Positions 52,627 through 62,351 are shown, counted from the stretch's first letter. The stretch: DNA of 64,000 nucleotides from Paraburkholderia rhizosphaerae (GCF_004366595.1 NZ_SORE01000021.1:62001-126000); one strand, 5' to 3'. Notes: generated from the sequence alone by a model not told the origin. A program made the numbers and translations.

Positions 52627-54288
52627 ATGACACACATGTTCGATGAAGGTCTTGGCCGCCGCGACGCGAACTACGTGCCGCTCACGCCGATCGATTTCAT
52701 TGCGCGGGCCGCGGAAATCTACGGCGAACGCACCGCAATAGTTTACGGTGACATACGGCGCAACTGGCGCGAGACCTATGAGCGCGTTTGCCGCCTTGCC
52801 AGTGCGCTCGCGCAAACGGGCATCGGTCGCGGCGACACGGTGGCCGTGCTGCTCCCCAATATTCCGGCGATGATCGAAGCGCATTTCGGCGTGCCGATGG
52901 CCGGCGCCGTGCTCAACACGATCAACACGCGGCTCGATATCGGATCGATCCTGTTCATGCTGCGCCATGGCGAGGCAAAGCTGCTGATCGTCGATACCGA
53001 ATATGCCGAACTCGCGCAACGTGCCGCGCGTGAACTGCCGGCGCTGCGGATCGTCAGTGTCAGCGATGCGATGCCGGCCGATCCGGATAGGTTTTCGCGA
53101 GCAACCGATTACGAAGCATTCCTGCTCAGCGGAGATCCGCGGTTCGCATGGACGCCGCCCGCTGACGAATGGGATGCGATCGCGCTGAACTATACGTCGG
53201 GCACGACGGGTGACCCGAAGGGCGTGGTCTACCATCATCGCGGCGCATACCTGAATGCGCTTAGCAATATCCTCGAATGGGACATGCCCAAGCATGCGGT
53301 GTATCTGTGGACATTGCCGCTGTTTCACTGCAACGGCTGGTGTTTTCCGTGGACGATCGCCGCGCGTGCGGGCGTCAACGTATGTCTGCGCAAGTTCGAT
53401 GCAAAGACGGTATTCGACCTGATCCGCCGCGAGCGCGTCACTCACTACTGTGGTGCGCCGATCGTACAGAGCGCGCTCGCCAATGCGCCGGCGCAATGGC
53501 GCGAAGGGATCGCGCATCAGGTTTCGACCATGGTCGCCGGAGCACCGCCGTCGCCTGCGGTGATCGCGCGGATGAAAGAAATCGGCTTCGATCTGACGCA
53601 CGTATACGGGCTGACCGAAGTGTACGGACCCGCTTCGGTGTGTGCGAAGCAGCAAAGCTGGGATGCGCTTGGCGACGACGACCGTGCGCGGATGAACGCG
53701 CGCCAGGGTGTGCGATATCACCTGCAAGCGGCGGTGTCGGTGCTCGATCCGGCTACGCTCGAGCGGGTCCCATGCGACGGCGCGACGCTCGGCGAAGTGA
53801 TGTTTCGCGGCAATATCTGCATGAAGGGTTATCTGAAGAATGAGCGCGCAACCACCGATGCATTTCGCGGCGGCTGGTTCCATACCGGCGATATCGGTGT
53901 GCTGATGCCGGACGGCTACTTCCGTATTACGGACCGCAGCAAGGACATCATCATCTCGGGCGGTGAGAATATCTCGAGCATCGAAGTGGAAGACGCGCTG
54001 TATCGGCACCCGGCGGTGTCGGTTGCGGCGGTCGTGGCGATGCCGGACGCGCAGTGGGGAGAAGTGCCGTGCGCGTTTATCGAACTGAAGGAGGGCGCGC
54101 AAGCGACAGCGGACGAAATCGTCGCGCACTGTCGCGCGTTGCTTGCCGGTTACAAAGTGCCCAAAGCCGTGGTCTTTGGTGAATTGCCGAAGACCTCCAC
54201 CGGCAAGATCCAGAAATTCGAACTGCGCGCGCGTGTCAAATCCACGCACGCCATCGATCTCGTCACAGTCCCACCCGGTGGGCGGTGA
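52627..54288 (+). CDS. AMP-forming acyl-CoA synthetase (FadD/DmdB-like)
   Basis: A 553-residue adenylate-forming ligase. The AMP-binding motif is YTSGTTGDPKGVVYHHRGAY, followed by HVYGLTEVYGPASVC (A5), GWFHTGDIGVLMPDGYFRIT (A7/A8), SGGENISSIEVEDALY and the catalytic Lys in LPKTSTGKIQKFELR. It activates a medium-chain or short acid to its CoA ester through an acyl-AMP; DmdB-type 3-methylmercaptopropionyl-CoA ligases are close relatives, but the substrate cannot be read. GAGGAGAG precedes ATG 52627. Its 3' end overlaps the convergent LysE gene by 26 bases. Confidence 0.92.
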   Translation: MTHMFDEGLGRRDANYVPLTPIDFIARAAEIYGERTAIVYGDIRRNWRETYERVCRLASALAQTGIGRGDTVAVLLPNIPAMIEAHFGVPMAGAVLNTINTRLDIGSILFMLRHGEAKLLIVDTEYAELAQRAARELPALRIVSVSDAMPADPDRFSRATDYEAFLLSGDPRFAWTPPADEWDAIALNYTSGTTGDPKGVVYHHRGAYLNALSNILEWDMPKHAVYLWTLPLFHCNGWCFPWTIAARAGVNVCLRKFDAKTVFDLIRRERVTHYCGAPIVQSALANAPAQWREGIAHQVSTMVAGAPPSPAVIARMKEIGFDLTHVYGLTEVYGPASVCAKQQSWDALGDDDRARMNARQGVRYHLQAAVSVLDPATLERVPCDGATLGEVMFRGNICMKGYLKNERATTDAFRGGWFHTGDIGVLMPDGYFRITDRSKDIIISGGENISSIEVEDALYRHPAVSVAAVVAMPDAQWGEVPCAFIELKEGAQATADEIVAHCRALLAGYKVPKAVVFGELPKTSTGKIQKFELRARVKSTHAIDLVTVPPGGR

Positions 54289-54901
54289 AAATCAGCCGTA
54301 GGCCGAGCGCCGCAATTGCGGTCGCCGCGAGACGATCGATCGCTTTCTTCGCCTTCGCATAAAACTCGCGCGCGTGCCGGCTCGAGAAGAACATCGCGAC
54401 GACGGTGTACCAGCCTGCTTCGATCGCGAACACCGCGGGCGGCAGGACTGCGTAACACCATGCCGGCGGGTGCTGCGGCAGCAGCGCGGCAAAGATACTG
54501 CCGTAGAAAATCGCCGTTTTCGGGTTACTCAGTTGCGTCGATAGACCCACCCAGAACGAGCGGCGCGCATCGCGATGCGCGTCGGTCTGGATACGCTCGA
54601 ACGACAGCGGCGCCGCCGCGCCGCGCCAGATTTTCGACGCGATATAGAGGAGGTACAGGCCGCCCGCGACCTTGAGGCTCACATAGAGCCACTCGACCGC
54701 GGCGAGCACCGTATAGAGGCCTAAAAGCGCGATGCCGCTAAAGAAGACTCCGCCAAAGCCCATGCCTAGCGCAGTGGCGAGCCCGTCGCGGCGCGACAAA
54801 CCAATTGCATTGCGTGCAACGACGAGAAAGCTGGGTCCGGGACTCATTGCACCGATCAGTAGTGCGCCAAGAATGGCGGCGATGGCGGCTTGCGCGGTCA
54901 T
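54263..54901 (-). CDS. LysE/RhtB-family exporter, second gene
   Basis: A 212-residue membrane protein starting MTAQAAIAAILGALLIGAMS then PGPSFLVVARNAIGLSRRDG, the family signature, with six hydrophobic segments and the second block STQLSNPKTAIFYGSIFAAL. It is only distantly similar to the LysE gene at 49556. It should export an amino acid. The convergent overlap with the acyl-CoA synthetase is 26 bases. Confidence 0.9.
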   Translation of the reverse strand: MTAQAAIAAILGALLIGAMSPGPSFLVVARNAIGLSRRDGLATALGMGFGGVFFSGIALLGLYTVLAAVEWLYVSLKVAGGLYLLYIASKIWRGAAAPLSFERIQTDAHRDARRSFWVGLSTQLSNPKTAIFYGSIFAALLPQHPPAWCYAVLPPAVFAIEAGWYTVVAMFFSSRHAREFYAKAKKAIDRLAATAIAALGLRLIFTAHRVGL

Positions 54902-55404
54902 GGCGGGAGGGCTCCTCAGATGCGGCGGGACGACTTGCACGATAGCACGAGCGGAATGGCTCATTGCGCCTACTCCATGCGCGCGCCGCCATCATTTCTG
55001 TTTGACTCGCGAGAATCATGCTGTGCGAACCTCGCCTGCTGCCCGCAAACGTCGAGCCGGTGCGCCTTCCGGCGCTGCACTGCACGATTGCACCATACCT
55101 GGCGCTGCGTAAAATGAGTGTAGAATCGCATGCAAATCAAAGTAGCGACCTGCGACGCACCAGGGTTCTATCAGCGAAGGCGCGCGACGGCCAGATGGCG
55201 CATGATTCATGCACACTGCTCATCTGACGTGCGAAGCCGATCAAAGGCGGGCATTTGCCGTCAATCAAACTGGTTGGGTAGGCCAGTATTCCTGCATCGT
55301 CAGGGTAGCTTGTCGTGTCCATCATGTTCGTATAACGGCTTCGCCGAATGGCGAAGCGTTGTGTTTTATAACGCGCGTAATTCCAGCCGCAATACCGATA
55401 CTTT
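54902..55404. other. Intergenic region before the H-NS-like gene, with a hairpin
   Basis: No supported gene. A hairpin at 55334-55360 (cttcgcc gaat ggcgaag, extended by aacg/cgtt with one bulged base) lies 45 bases upstream of the H-NS-like start and is followed by an AT-rich gttttata stretch. It may be a 5' leader element or a terminator of unknown upstream transcription. Confidence 0.45.
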
Positions 55405-55659
55405 ATGAAAGAGCGAGAGGAACATCGATTGTTCGACTCCGACGGTGAGGCGCGCGATCGCCTGATCGTCTGGATCAGGCGTCGAATGGAAGAGTATGGC
55501 ATCTCGATCGAAGCGCTAGCGGCCGCGATCACTGAGGATGCGGCGACGCCGAAATATCGCGACGCGTACGGCAACACGTGGGACGGCAAGGGCGAGCGCC
55601 CGGACTGGCTCACGCGCGCGATCAACGCGGGACAGGATATCGAGCACTTTCGCTGCTGA
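55405..55659 (+). CDS. H-NS-family DNA-binding protein (84 aa)
   Basis: A short protein starting MKEREEHRLFDSDGEARDRL. Residues 48-78 (PKYRDAYGNTWDGKGERPDW followed by LTRAINAG) match the C-terminal DNA-binding domain of H-NS/BpH3-type proteins, with the usual core of YRD...G.TW.GKG..P.WL. The N-terminal oligomerisation part is shorter than in full H-NS. It may act as a modulator or a truncated silencer. Burkholderia genomes carry several such copies. Confidence 0.8.
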   Translation: MKEREEHRLFDSDGEARDRLIVWIRRRMEEYGISIEALAAAITEDAATPKYRDAYGNTWDGKGERPDWLTRAINAGQDIEHFRC

Positions 55660-55806
55660 TTGCCGGGTCGGTCGCGCTTGTATTGGTGGCGGCGCGCTGC
55701 TTAACACGTCATTCGGCGTAATCCGCGTGGATCAAGCGGGAGCGATAAAGCGCTGACTGTCGTCGACTCGCTGTATTGCGCGTTGTTCTATAAGGAGACA
55801 GGTATC

Positions 55807-56586
55807 GTGTCCGATACGATTGCACGCCCGTATAGCGAAGCAGAATGGGCAACTCGTTGTGATCTCGCTGCACTATACCGGCTCGTCGCGCACTTTCGCA
55901 TGACGGATTTGATCGATACACACATTACCGCGCGTGTGCCGGGGCCCGAGCATCATTTTCTGATCAATCGATACGGCGTGCTGTTCAACGAGATGCGTGC
56001 GTCCGATCTCGTGAGAATCGATTGCGATGGCCACGTCGTGGAAGCGCCCGAACAGGTCGCGCGCCACCCGGAACGCTATCGCGTGAATGCGGCCGGCTTC
56101 ACGATTCATTCGGCCGTCCATCTGGCCCGTCCGGATCTGAGCTTCGTGATCCATACGCATACGGCCGCCGGCGCGGCAGTGTCCGCGCAGAAGCAGGGGC
56201 TGCTGCCGATCAGCCAGCACGCGCTAAAATTTTATGGTCACCTTGCCTACCACGACTATGAGGGCATTGCGCTCGACATCGGTGAACGCGACAGGCTGGT
56301 CGCCGATCTGGGCAATCGGCATGCAATGATTCTGCGCAATCACGGACTGCTGGTTGGCGGACCGTCGGCCGCGACAGCGTTCGAGGAAATCCATTTTCTC
56401 GAACGTGCGTGTCAGATTCAGGTGCAGGCGCTCGCCGGCAACGCGGAACTCGTGATTCCGCCGGCGCATGTCTGCGAACGGACCGCGGCACAGTTCGGGC
56501 GCGATGACTCGGATGGGATCGCTGCGCTCGCGTGGCAGGCGGCCCTTCGGCTAATCGATACCACGGGTTCCGATTACCGCAGCTGA
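55807..56586 (+). CDS. Class II aldolase/adducin family protein
   Basis: A 259-residue protein from GTG 55807 (AAGGAGACAGGTATC before it). Features are LYRLVAHFRMTDLIDTHITA, the zinc ligands in FVIHTHTAAGAAVSAQKQGL (two His) and in MILRNHGLLVGG, and HFLINRYGVLFNEMRASDLV. The group resembles fuculose-phosphate aldolase/ribulose-phosphate epimerase-type and adducin-head proteins. The substrate is unknown. The hairpin after it carries its T-run on the minus strand, so it does not clearly terminate this gene. Confidence 0.88.
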   Translation: MSDTIARPYSEAEWATRCDLAALYRLVAHFRMTDLIDTHITARVPGPEHHFLINRYGVLFNEMRASDLVRIDCDGHVVEAPEQVARHPERYRVNAAGFTIHSAVHLARPDLSFVIHTHTAAGAAVSAQKQGLLPISQHALKFYGHLAYHDYEGIALDIGERDRLVADLGNRHAMILRNHGLLVGGPSAATAFEEIHFLERACQIQVQALAGNAELVIPPAHVCERTAAQFGRDDSDGIAALAWQAALRLIDTTGSDYRS

Positions 56587-56617
56587 ACCATAAAACGCGG
56601 ACGAAAACGCGAAGGCG

Positions 56618-56691
56618 AAAAAAAAGCCCGCTTATGCGGGCCTCAAAGAACTGCTTGGAGTTTCGTTGCGAGAGATAACTCGCAGTGAAAC
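56618..56691 (-). ncRNA. Candidate small RNA with intrinsic terminator
   Basis: On the minus strand a two-part hairpin comes first (outer stem gtttc/gaaac at 56660-56664 with 56687-56691, inner stem tgcgag/ctcgca at 56667-56672 with 56679-56684). A single-stranded spacer of about 18 bases follows, then a terminator hairpin (gcccgc/gcgggc, 56626-56641) ending in eight T residues (56618-56625). No minus-strand gene lies upstream to need this terminator. TATACA- and CATAAT-like -10 candidates lie at about 56692-56708, but no good -35 is seen. The same strand can also be read as a short ORF starting MSIYSFTASYLSQRNSKQFF through the hairpins. Confidence 0.6.
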
Positions 56692-56993
56692 TGTATATCG
56701 ACATTATGAAAGCTTCGTGAATCTTCCGCTGGTTGCAACGATGGGGACCGACTCCGCGCGTTGCGCAAGATTGCAATGAATGCGTAAGTGTTGATGAAGC
56801 GCGATGCTTACTCAGGCTCGGCCCGCTGCACTTCGTGCGCCGCGCGCATCGCCGCACGTGACCGGGCTGAGCGGCAATTGCGCGTATCCTTTGTTCATTG
56901 GGGTTTCATATCGCCGGTCGCGACGCGCACGAACGGCTTGCATGAACGGCCGCGCGCGGACGCACGACAACAGGCCGCATCGGAGAGGACAGT

Positions 56994-59900
56994 GTGAATC
57001 CAATCGAAGAATCGACTATCGACGAAGCACCACGCGCCGCAAGCACGCGTCCCAACGCACCGTTCAATGGCAGTGACGCGGTGCTGCGGCGGCTGGAGGC
57101 CGATTTGCGGCAGAACGTGCGCGGCGACGTACGTTTCGACCAGGGCGCGAAAGCGCTTTATGCGGCTGATGCATCGAACTACCGGCAAGTGCCGATTGCA
57201 GTCGTCGTGCCGCGCGACGTCGACGATCTGATCGCCACGCTCGCCGCTTGCCAGCGCAACGATGTGCCAGTCCTGCCGCGCGGCGGTGGCACATCGCAGA
57301 GCGGGCAGTGCGTGAACGTCGCGGTCGTTGCGGACGCAAGCAAGTTCGTGAACCGCATCGTGTCGGTCGACGCCGAGGCGCGCACCGCGATCGTCGAGCC
57401 GGGTGTCGTTTGCGACACGCTGCGCGACGCGGCGGAGCAACATGGTCTGACGTTCGCGCCGGACCCGGCGACGCACAGCCGCTGCACATTGGGCGGCATG
57501 ATCGGCAACAATTCGTGTGGCGCGCATTCGGTGATGGCCGGCAAGACGGTCGAGAACATCGAAGCGCTCGAAGTGTTGACCTATGATGGCGCGCGCTTCT
57601 GGGTCGGGCCGACCTCCGATGACGAACTCGCGCGCATCATCGCGGCCGGCGGTCGTCAGGGCGAAATCTACGCGGCGCTGAAAGCGCTGCGCGATCGCTA
57701 CGCGGACCAGATCCGCGCAAAATTCCCGCAGATCAAACGCCGCGTGTCCGGCTTCAATCTCGATCAGCTGCTGCCTGAAAACGGCTTTAACGTCGCACGC
57801 GCACTGGTCGGCACCGAAGGCACCTGCGCGGTCACGCTACAGGCGAAGGTGCGCCTCGTGCACAGCCCGGCGCAACGTGTGCTGCTGGTCGTCGGCTTCG
57901 ACAATATCTATGTCGCCGCGGATGCGGTGCCGCATTTCATGCGCTTCAAGCCAATCGCGATCGAAGGCCTCGACCGCGTGATGATTCGCGGTCTGCAGGC
58001 GCGCGGCCTGAAAGCGGAGGAAATCGCGCTGCTGCCTGCAGGCGACGCATGGGTTGTGCTCGAGTTTGGCGCCGATACCGAAGCAGCCGCAATCGAAGTC
58101 GCGCAAGCAGCGGCACGCTATTTCGAAGCGGGCGAGGCCGGACCGAACGTATCGACCAGGCGGGTTGAAGGGCGCGCGCTGCAAAACAAAGTGTGGTCGA
58201 TTCGCGAGACCGGCGCATCCGCGGTCGCGTTGACCATCGAACCTGGCAATCCCGATCCGGTGGTCGGCTGGGAAGATGCTGCAGTCGATCCGATGCGCCT
58301 CGGCGATTACCTTCGCGCGTTTCAGGCATTGGTCGACCGCTACGGTTACCAGACATCGCTTTACGGTCACTTCGGCGACGGCTGCGTGCACGCGCGCATT
58401 ACATTCGATTTGCGGACGCCGGAAACCATCGGCACCTGGCGCAAGTTCCTGCGCGAAGCCGCGCAACTGGTGGTCGAGTTCGGCGGTTCGCTGTCGGGCG
58501 AACACGGCGACGGCCAGGCGAAGGCCGAATTTTTGCCGGTGATGTACGGCGCGGAACTGATGCAGGCGATGGAACAGTTCAAGGCGATCTGGGATCCGCG
58601 GCATCGGATGAATCCGGGCAAAGTCGTGCACCCGTACCGCGCCGATGAAAATCTGCGGATGGGACCGGGCTACCGGCCGGTCACGCTGCAAACGAAGCTC
58701 GCATTCAGAAGCCGCGAAGGCGATGGCTTCCAGCGCGCGGTCGAGCGATGCATCGGCATGGGCAAATGCCGATCGCTCGAAGGCGGCACGATGTGTCCGA
58801 GCTACCGCGCGTCGCGCGAAGAGGCGTACTCGACGCGCGGGCGCGCGCATCTGTTCTGGGAGATGCTGCAAGGCGAGACGATCAAGGGCGGCTGGCAAAG
58901 CGAAGAAGTCAAAGATGCGCTCGATACGTGTCTTGCGTGCAAGGGCTGCAAATCGGACTGTCCGACACATACCGACATGGCCTCGTATAAGGCGGAGTTT
59001 CTATCGCATTACTACGAGACACACCGCCGGCCGCGGCAAGCGCTTTTCATGGGACGCATCGGCGAATGGGCGCCGCTCGCCGCGCGTTTCGCGCCGCTCG
59101 CGAACCTGATGACGCAGGCGCCGCTTGTCGGCGCGCTGGGCAAATGGGTGGCCGGCATTGCGCAGGCGCGCCGGCTGCCTGCTTTCGCGCGCCGCACGTA
59201 TCGGCAGATCGCGCAGCAACAGCGGACGGCTGCCCATACAAACGCGGCGCGCGACGCGCGTGATGCATCGGCGAAGAAAGTGATTCTGTGGGTCGACACG
59301 TTCAACGACCATTTCTCGCCGGAAATTGCCGCCGCCGCGACCGAGGTGCTGACGCGTCTCGGTTTTCAGGTCGTGTTGCCGAAGAAGCGTTTGTGCTGCG
59401 GCCGGCCGCTTTATGACTACGGTCTACTTGACCGTGCGCGCGAACTGCTCGTGAACGTGCTCGACGATCTCGCCGACGACATTGCCGCCGGCGTGCCGCT
59501 TGTCGGGCTCGAACCCGGATGCCTGTCGGTGTTCAAGGACGAGTTGCTCAAGCAGTTGCCCGATAGCGATGCGGCGCGGCGCCTGTCCGCGCAAACCTGG
59601 TTGTTTTCCGATTTCGTCGCGCGGCAGCCGTTCGACTGGCCGAAACTCGACGCGCAGGTGGTCGTCCACGGACACTGCCATCAGAAAGCACTGTTCGGCA
59701 TGCAAGGGGACACCGCGCTACTCGAACGCCTTGGCGTGCAGTGGAAACTGCTCGACACCGGTTGTTGCGGAATGGCGGGCTCGTTCGGCTTCAATGACGC
59801 GCACTACGCGATGTCGGAGAAAATCGGCGAGGACAAACTCTTTCCGGCTGTGCGCGCCGCGTCGCAACAGACCATCGTGTTGACCAACGGCTTCAGTTGT

Positions 59901-60092
59901 CGTGAGCAGATCGAACACGGCACCGGCCGGCACGCGTTGCATATCGCGCAACTCGCGCAGCGGGCATTGGCGGCGCATGCGTCGCGCAATGGCGCCGCGC
60001 GGGAAGCGCACGAAGCACAAGCGCATGCGAGCAACGGCAGTGCGCGGCTCCAGACGGGCTCAACCGCGGGCTCAACCGCGACGCACCCCTGA
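56994..60092 (+). CDS. FAD-linked dehydrogenase fused to Fe-S domains (YdiJ type)
   Basis: A 1032-residue fusion from a GTG start after GGAGAGGACA. Residues about 50-240 are FAD_binding_4 (PVLPRGGGTSQSGQCVNVAV, THSRCTLGGMIGNNSCGAHS). Residues about 260-545 are the FAD-linked oxidase C-terminal domain (SLYGHFGDGCVHARI, SLSGEHGDGQAKAEF). Two 4Fe-4S motifs follow (CIGMGKCRSLEGGTMCPS and CLACKGCKSDCP), then CCG domains (LCCGRPLYDYG, HGHCHQKALFG, GCCGMAGSFGF). It resembles YdiJ/GlcD-GlpC-type 2-hydroxyacid dehydrogenases that pass electrons to the respiratory chain. D-lactate, D-2-hydroxyglutarate or glycolate are candidates. The C-terminal 45 residues are low complexity. Confidence 0.92.
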   Translation: MNPIEESTIDEAPRAASTRPNAPFNGSDAVLRRLEADLRQNVRGDVRFDQGAKALYAADASNYRQVPIAVVVPRDVDDLIATLAACQRNDVPVLPRGGGTSQSGQCVNVAVVADASKFVNRIVSVDAEARTAIVEPGVVCDTLRDAAEQHGLTFAPDPATHSRCTLGGMIGNNSCGAHSVMAGKTVENIEALEVLTYDGARFWVGPTSDDELARIIAAGGRQGEIYAALKALRDRYADQIRAKFPQIKRRVSGFNLDQLLPENGFNVARALVGTEGTCAVTLQAKVRLVHSPAQRVLLVVGFDNIYVAADAVPHFMRFKPIAIEGLDRVMIRGLQARGLKAEEIALLPAGDAWVVLEFGADTEAAAIEVAQAAARYFEAGEAGPNVSTRRVEGRALQNKVWSIRETGASAVALTIEPGNPDPVVGWEDAAVDPMRLGDYLRAFQALVDRYGYQTSLYGHFGDGCVHARITFDLRTPETIGTWRKFLREAAQLVVEFGGSLSGEHGDGQAKAEFLPVMYGAELMQAMEQFKAIWDPRHRMNPGKVVHPYRADENLRMGPGYRPVTLQTKLAFRSREGDGFQRAVERCIGMGKCRSLEGGTMCPSYRASREEAYSTRGRAHLFWEMLQGETIKGGWQSEEVKDALDTCLACKGCKSDCPTHTDMASYKAEFLSHYYETHRRPRQALFMGRIGEWAPLAARFAPLANLMTQAPLVGALGKWVAGIAQARRLPAFARRTYRQIAQQQRTAAHTNAARDARDASAKKVILWVDTFNDHFSPEIAAAATEVLTRLGFQVVLPKKRLCCGRPLYDYGLLDRARELLVNVLDDLADDIAAGVPLVGLEPGCLSVFKDELLKQLPDSDAARRLSAQTWLFSDFVARQPFDWPKLDAQVVVHGHCHQKALFGMQGDTALLERLGVQWKLLDTGCCGMAGSFGFNDAHYAMSEKIGEDKLFPAVRAASQQTIVLTNGFSCREQIEHGTGRHALHIAQLAQRALAAHASRNGAAREAHEAQAHASNGSARLQTGSTAGSTATHP

Positions 60093-60116
60093 AACGACCC
60101 GACGACGTGCCCGCGC

Positions 60117-60740
60117 CTACTTGTTAGCCGGGTCCGCGTTCGGTTGCAGCACGTCGCCGGTCGCCATCCATAGCACTTCGGCATCTTCTTCGCTGGTCGA
60201 CACCGCCGCATGGCCGGTGCGGCTATCGAAGTAGAGGCTGTCGCCGGCGTTCAGATGGGTCGGCGCATACAACTCCGAATACAGACACACGCTGCCGCTG
60301 ATCACATAAAGAAATTCTTCGCCTTCGTGGCGGCCCCAATCGTCGAACGCGTCGAGCGTGTGCGCGGTGATGCGGATGCGAAACGGCAACATTGCCTTGT
60401 GCGCGAGGTCCGTCGCGAGCAGTTCCATCTGATAACCGCGGTACGCGTGACGCTGTCCCGCGTCCTTGCGCGTCAGCGCGCGGCGGCCGCCCGCCGTGGG
60501 CTTCGGCGCGGCGCCGAACAGATCGGCGAGGTCGATCTGCAAGCCGAGCACGATCTTTTGCAGCACGTCGAAAGTCGGCGACATCAGGCCGTTTTCTACC
60601 TTCGACAGCGTCGAGCGGGACACGCCGCATAGCCTGCTTGCGTTCTCGAGCGTCAGGTCCAGTGCGACCCGCGCGGCGCGAACGCGCCGGCCGAGATCAG
60701 AAGTCGGCGATTCGGCGGGCTTGGCTGAAGTGGTTTCCAT
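60117..60740 (-). CDS. XRE-family regulator with C-terminal cupin domain
   Basis: A 207-residue protein from ATG 60740 (METTSAKPAESPTSDLGRRV). The helix-turn-helix (about residues 15-70) reads LTLENASRLCGVSRSTLSKV, ENGLMSPTFDVLQKIV. The cupin (about 110-200) includes EGEEFLYVISGSVCLYSELY and LNAGDSLYFDSRTGHAAVST. Such proteins control amino-acid, polyamine or organic-acid catabolism by sensing a ligand in the cupin. It converges on the FAD/Fe-S dehydrogenase gene, its probable or possible target. Confidence 0.9.
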   Translation of the reverse strand: METTSAKPAESPTSDLGRRVRAARVALDLTLENASRLCGVSRSTLSKVENGLMSPTFDVLQKIVLGLQIDLADLFGAAPKPTAGGRRALTRKDAGQRHAYRGYQMELLATDLAHKAMLPFRIRITAHTLDAFDDWGRHEGEEFLYVISGSVCLYSELYAPTHLNAGDSLYFDSRTGHAAVSTSEEDAEVLWMATGDVLQPNADPANK

Positions 60741-61177
60741 GGCGTGACATGACAGGGGAAGTTCGCGGCGACGCGCGCAACGCGCGGAACAGGTGTTTCC
60801 GATCATAACATCACGATGGTGGGCGGCCGACGCGCGTTGTCTCGGCACATGCCGCGCGGGGCGGAGCCTGCGATTCAGCGCGAATGTAGACCGTTTCCCA
60901 TCGGAAAACATCGGGCGCGCGCATGCATCGCATGGCTGTCACCCAACCGACACGAATCGCGCCGGCGTTGGCATGTCCCCGCTACCCACCTTACCAACAG
61001 GCATCTAGCCTGACTATTCCGATAACTTATCCGCTTGACCCGCGCAGGTTCGCGTCGACGCGCGCGCCTTCGCTACCGTGTCAGGCCTCACCCGATACAT
61101 AGGCTAAAAATGCACCTGTGGGCAGTTTGGTGCCGGAACCTGGCGGGCCTTGACATCAAACCTTGCATCACGCGCAA
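60741..61177. other. Intergenic stretch
   Basis: Promoter side of the XRE-cupin gene and 3' side of the response-regulator gene. No gene, repeat or terminator stands out. Confidence 0.35.
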
Positions 61178-61930
61178 TCAGAACGAGTGTGCTGCGACCG
61201 GCTCGTTTAGCCTCACGGTCGTCGCGGTCGTCGCCGGCCGCGTCCTGACCAGGTCGAAAACGTAACCGATCGAATAGACGGTCTTAAGCTGGAGGTTGCT
61301 GTGTTCATCGAGCGACAGTTTGCTGCGGAGCTTATAAATATGTTGCTCGATCGAACGGCTCGCGATGACCGCTTCCTTGCCCCACACCGCGCGCGCAATC
61401 TGTTCGCGGGTCAGCAGCGCGCCGGCGTTCGCGAACAGCAGCCACGCGAGTGTCAGCTCGCGCGCGGTCAGCTTGATGTGCTGGCCGTTGATGCTGATCG
61501 CGCTGGTCGAGCGGTCAATCGTGTATTCGCCGAGCGTAATGCGGCTGTCGGTGTTCGTGCCGCCGCCGCTCTTCGTGATCGTGCGGCGCGCGCGCGCCAG
61601 CACTTCCTTCGCGCAAGGCGTGCCGACCGCGATCTCGTCGACACCGGCGTCGAGCGCTTCGATGATGCTGTCGGTGTCCCACGACTGGCCGATCATCATC
61701 ACCGGCAAGTCGCGGCGGAAGTGACACGCGCGCCACGACAACACGCCGCGGCCAGCCGCGCAGCTGCGACCCGCGTCGAACAGTACGAGTGCCGCGTCAT
61801 GGCGCTCGAGAAAGCGGATCAGCGGAAGCTCGCTTGTAAAGCGGATGCATCGGTAATTGCCGTCCTCTTCGAATGCCTTGTCGATCTCGCGAAACAAATG
61901 GTCGTTTTGTGTGTAAAAGGCAATCTGCAT
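61178..61930 (-). CDS. OmpR-type winged-helix response regulator, HrpG-like by context
   Basis: A 250-residue protein from ATG 61930 (MQIAFYTQNDHLFREIDKAF; GGAG before it). The receiver-like part (1-118) has a candidate phospho-Asp at residue 52 (ALVLFDAG), but the acidic pair near the start is reduced to NDH, so phosphorylation may be weak or absent. The winged helix (about 130-235) has LTARELTLAWLLFANAGALL, VIASRSIEQHIYKLRSKLSL and TVYSIGYVF. It is divergent to a TPR-AraC activator, the same layout as hrpG-hrpX of Xanthomonas, which switches on type III secretion genes. No kinase is adjacent. Confidence 0.82.
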   Translation of the reverse strand: MQIAFYTQNDHLFREIDKAFEEDGNYRCIRFTSELPLIRFLERHDAALVLFDAGRSCAAGRGVLSWRACHFRRDLPVMMIGQSWDTDSIIEALDAGVDEIAVGTPCAKEVLARARRTITKSGGGTNTDSRITLGEYTIDRSTSAISINGQHIKLTARELTLAWLLFANAGALLTREQIARAVWGKEAVIASRSIEQHIYKLRSKLSLDEHSNLQLKTVYSIGYVFDLVRTRPATTATTVRLNEPVAAHSF

Positions 61931-62351
61931 GATTTCTCCGTAACGATCGCCGCGCTTCATCATGAAGCGCAAATCCACCCCGTCAGGTCCTTGGTCCTTG
62001 GTCGTTGGCTCCGAAGCTGCGTCGCGTCGTGCTCTGTCCAACACAACACGTAATAGAGGGGGCGTATTCCCACTTCGCACCCGAAACCCGCACCGAAGTC
62101 ACGCGAAATCCCAATTCGCGGGAAAAGCCAAATAACATTCGGCTAGCGTACAGGAATTGAAAGAAAGCGCTATGAACGGCGTCACAGCTGCGTCAATCCT
62201 CAACAATGCTCAAGTTCATTTAACGTGCCAGGATTATTGAGAATCCTGGCCGACGTTTTGGCTACATTGGGTTCCGTTGCGGTGTTCGGGTTTTCCCCCG
62301 GGCACCCCGGACGCTTCATGCGTTCGCACCGCATCGCCAACGGAGCCCGCC
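61931..62351. other. Divergent promoter region between the response regulator and the AraC/TPR activator
   Basis: No supported gene. It must hold both promoters; AT-rich at about 62110-62240. No clear TTCG-N16-TTCG (hrpII/PIP) box was found inside. Confidence 0.45.

Noticed and set aside
52351..54249. A 632-codon minus-strand frame opposite the AMP-forming acyl-CoA synthetase
   Set aside because: The plus-strand gene has all adenylate-forming motifs, and the antisense frame has no recognisable domain.
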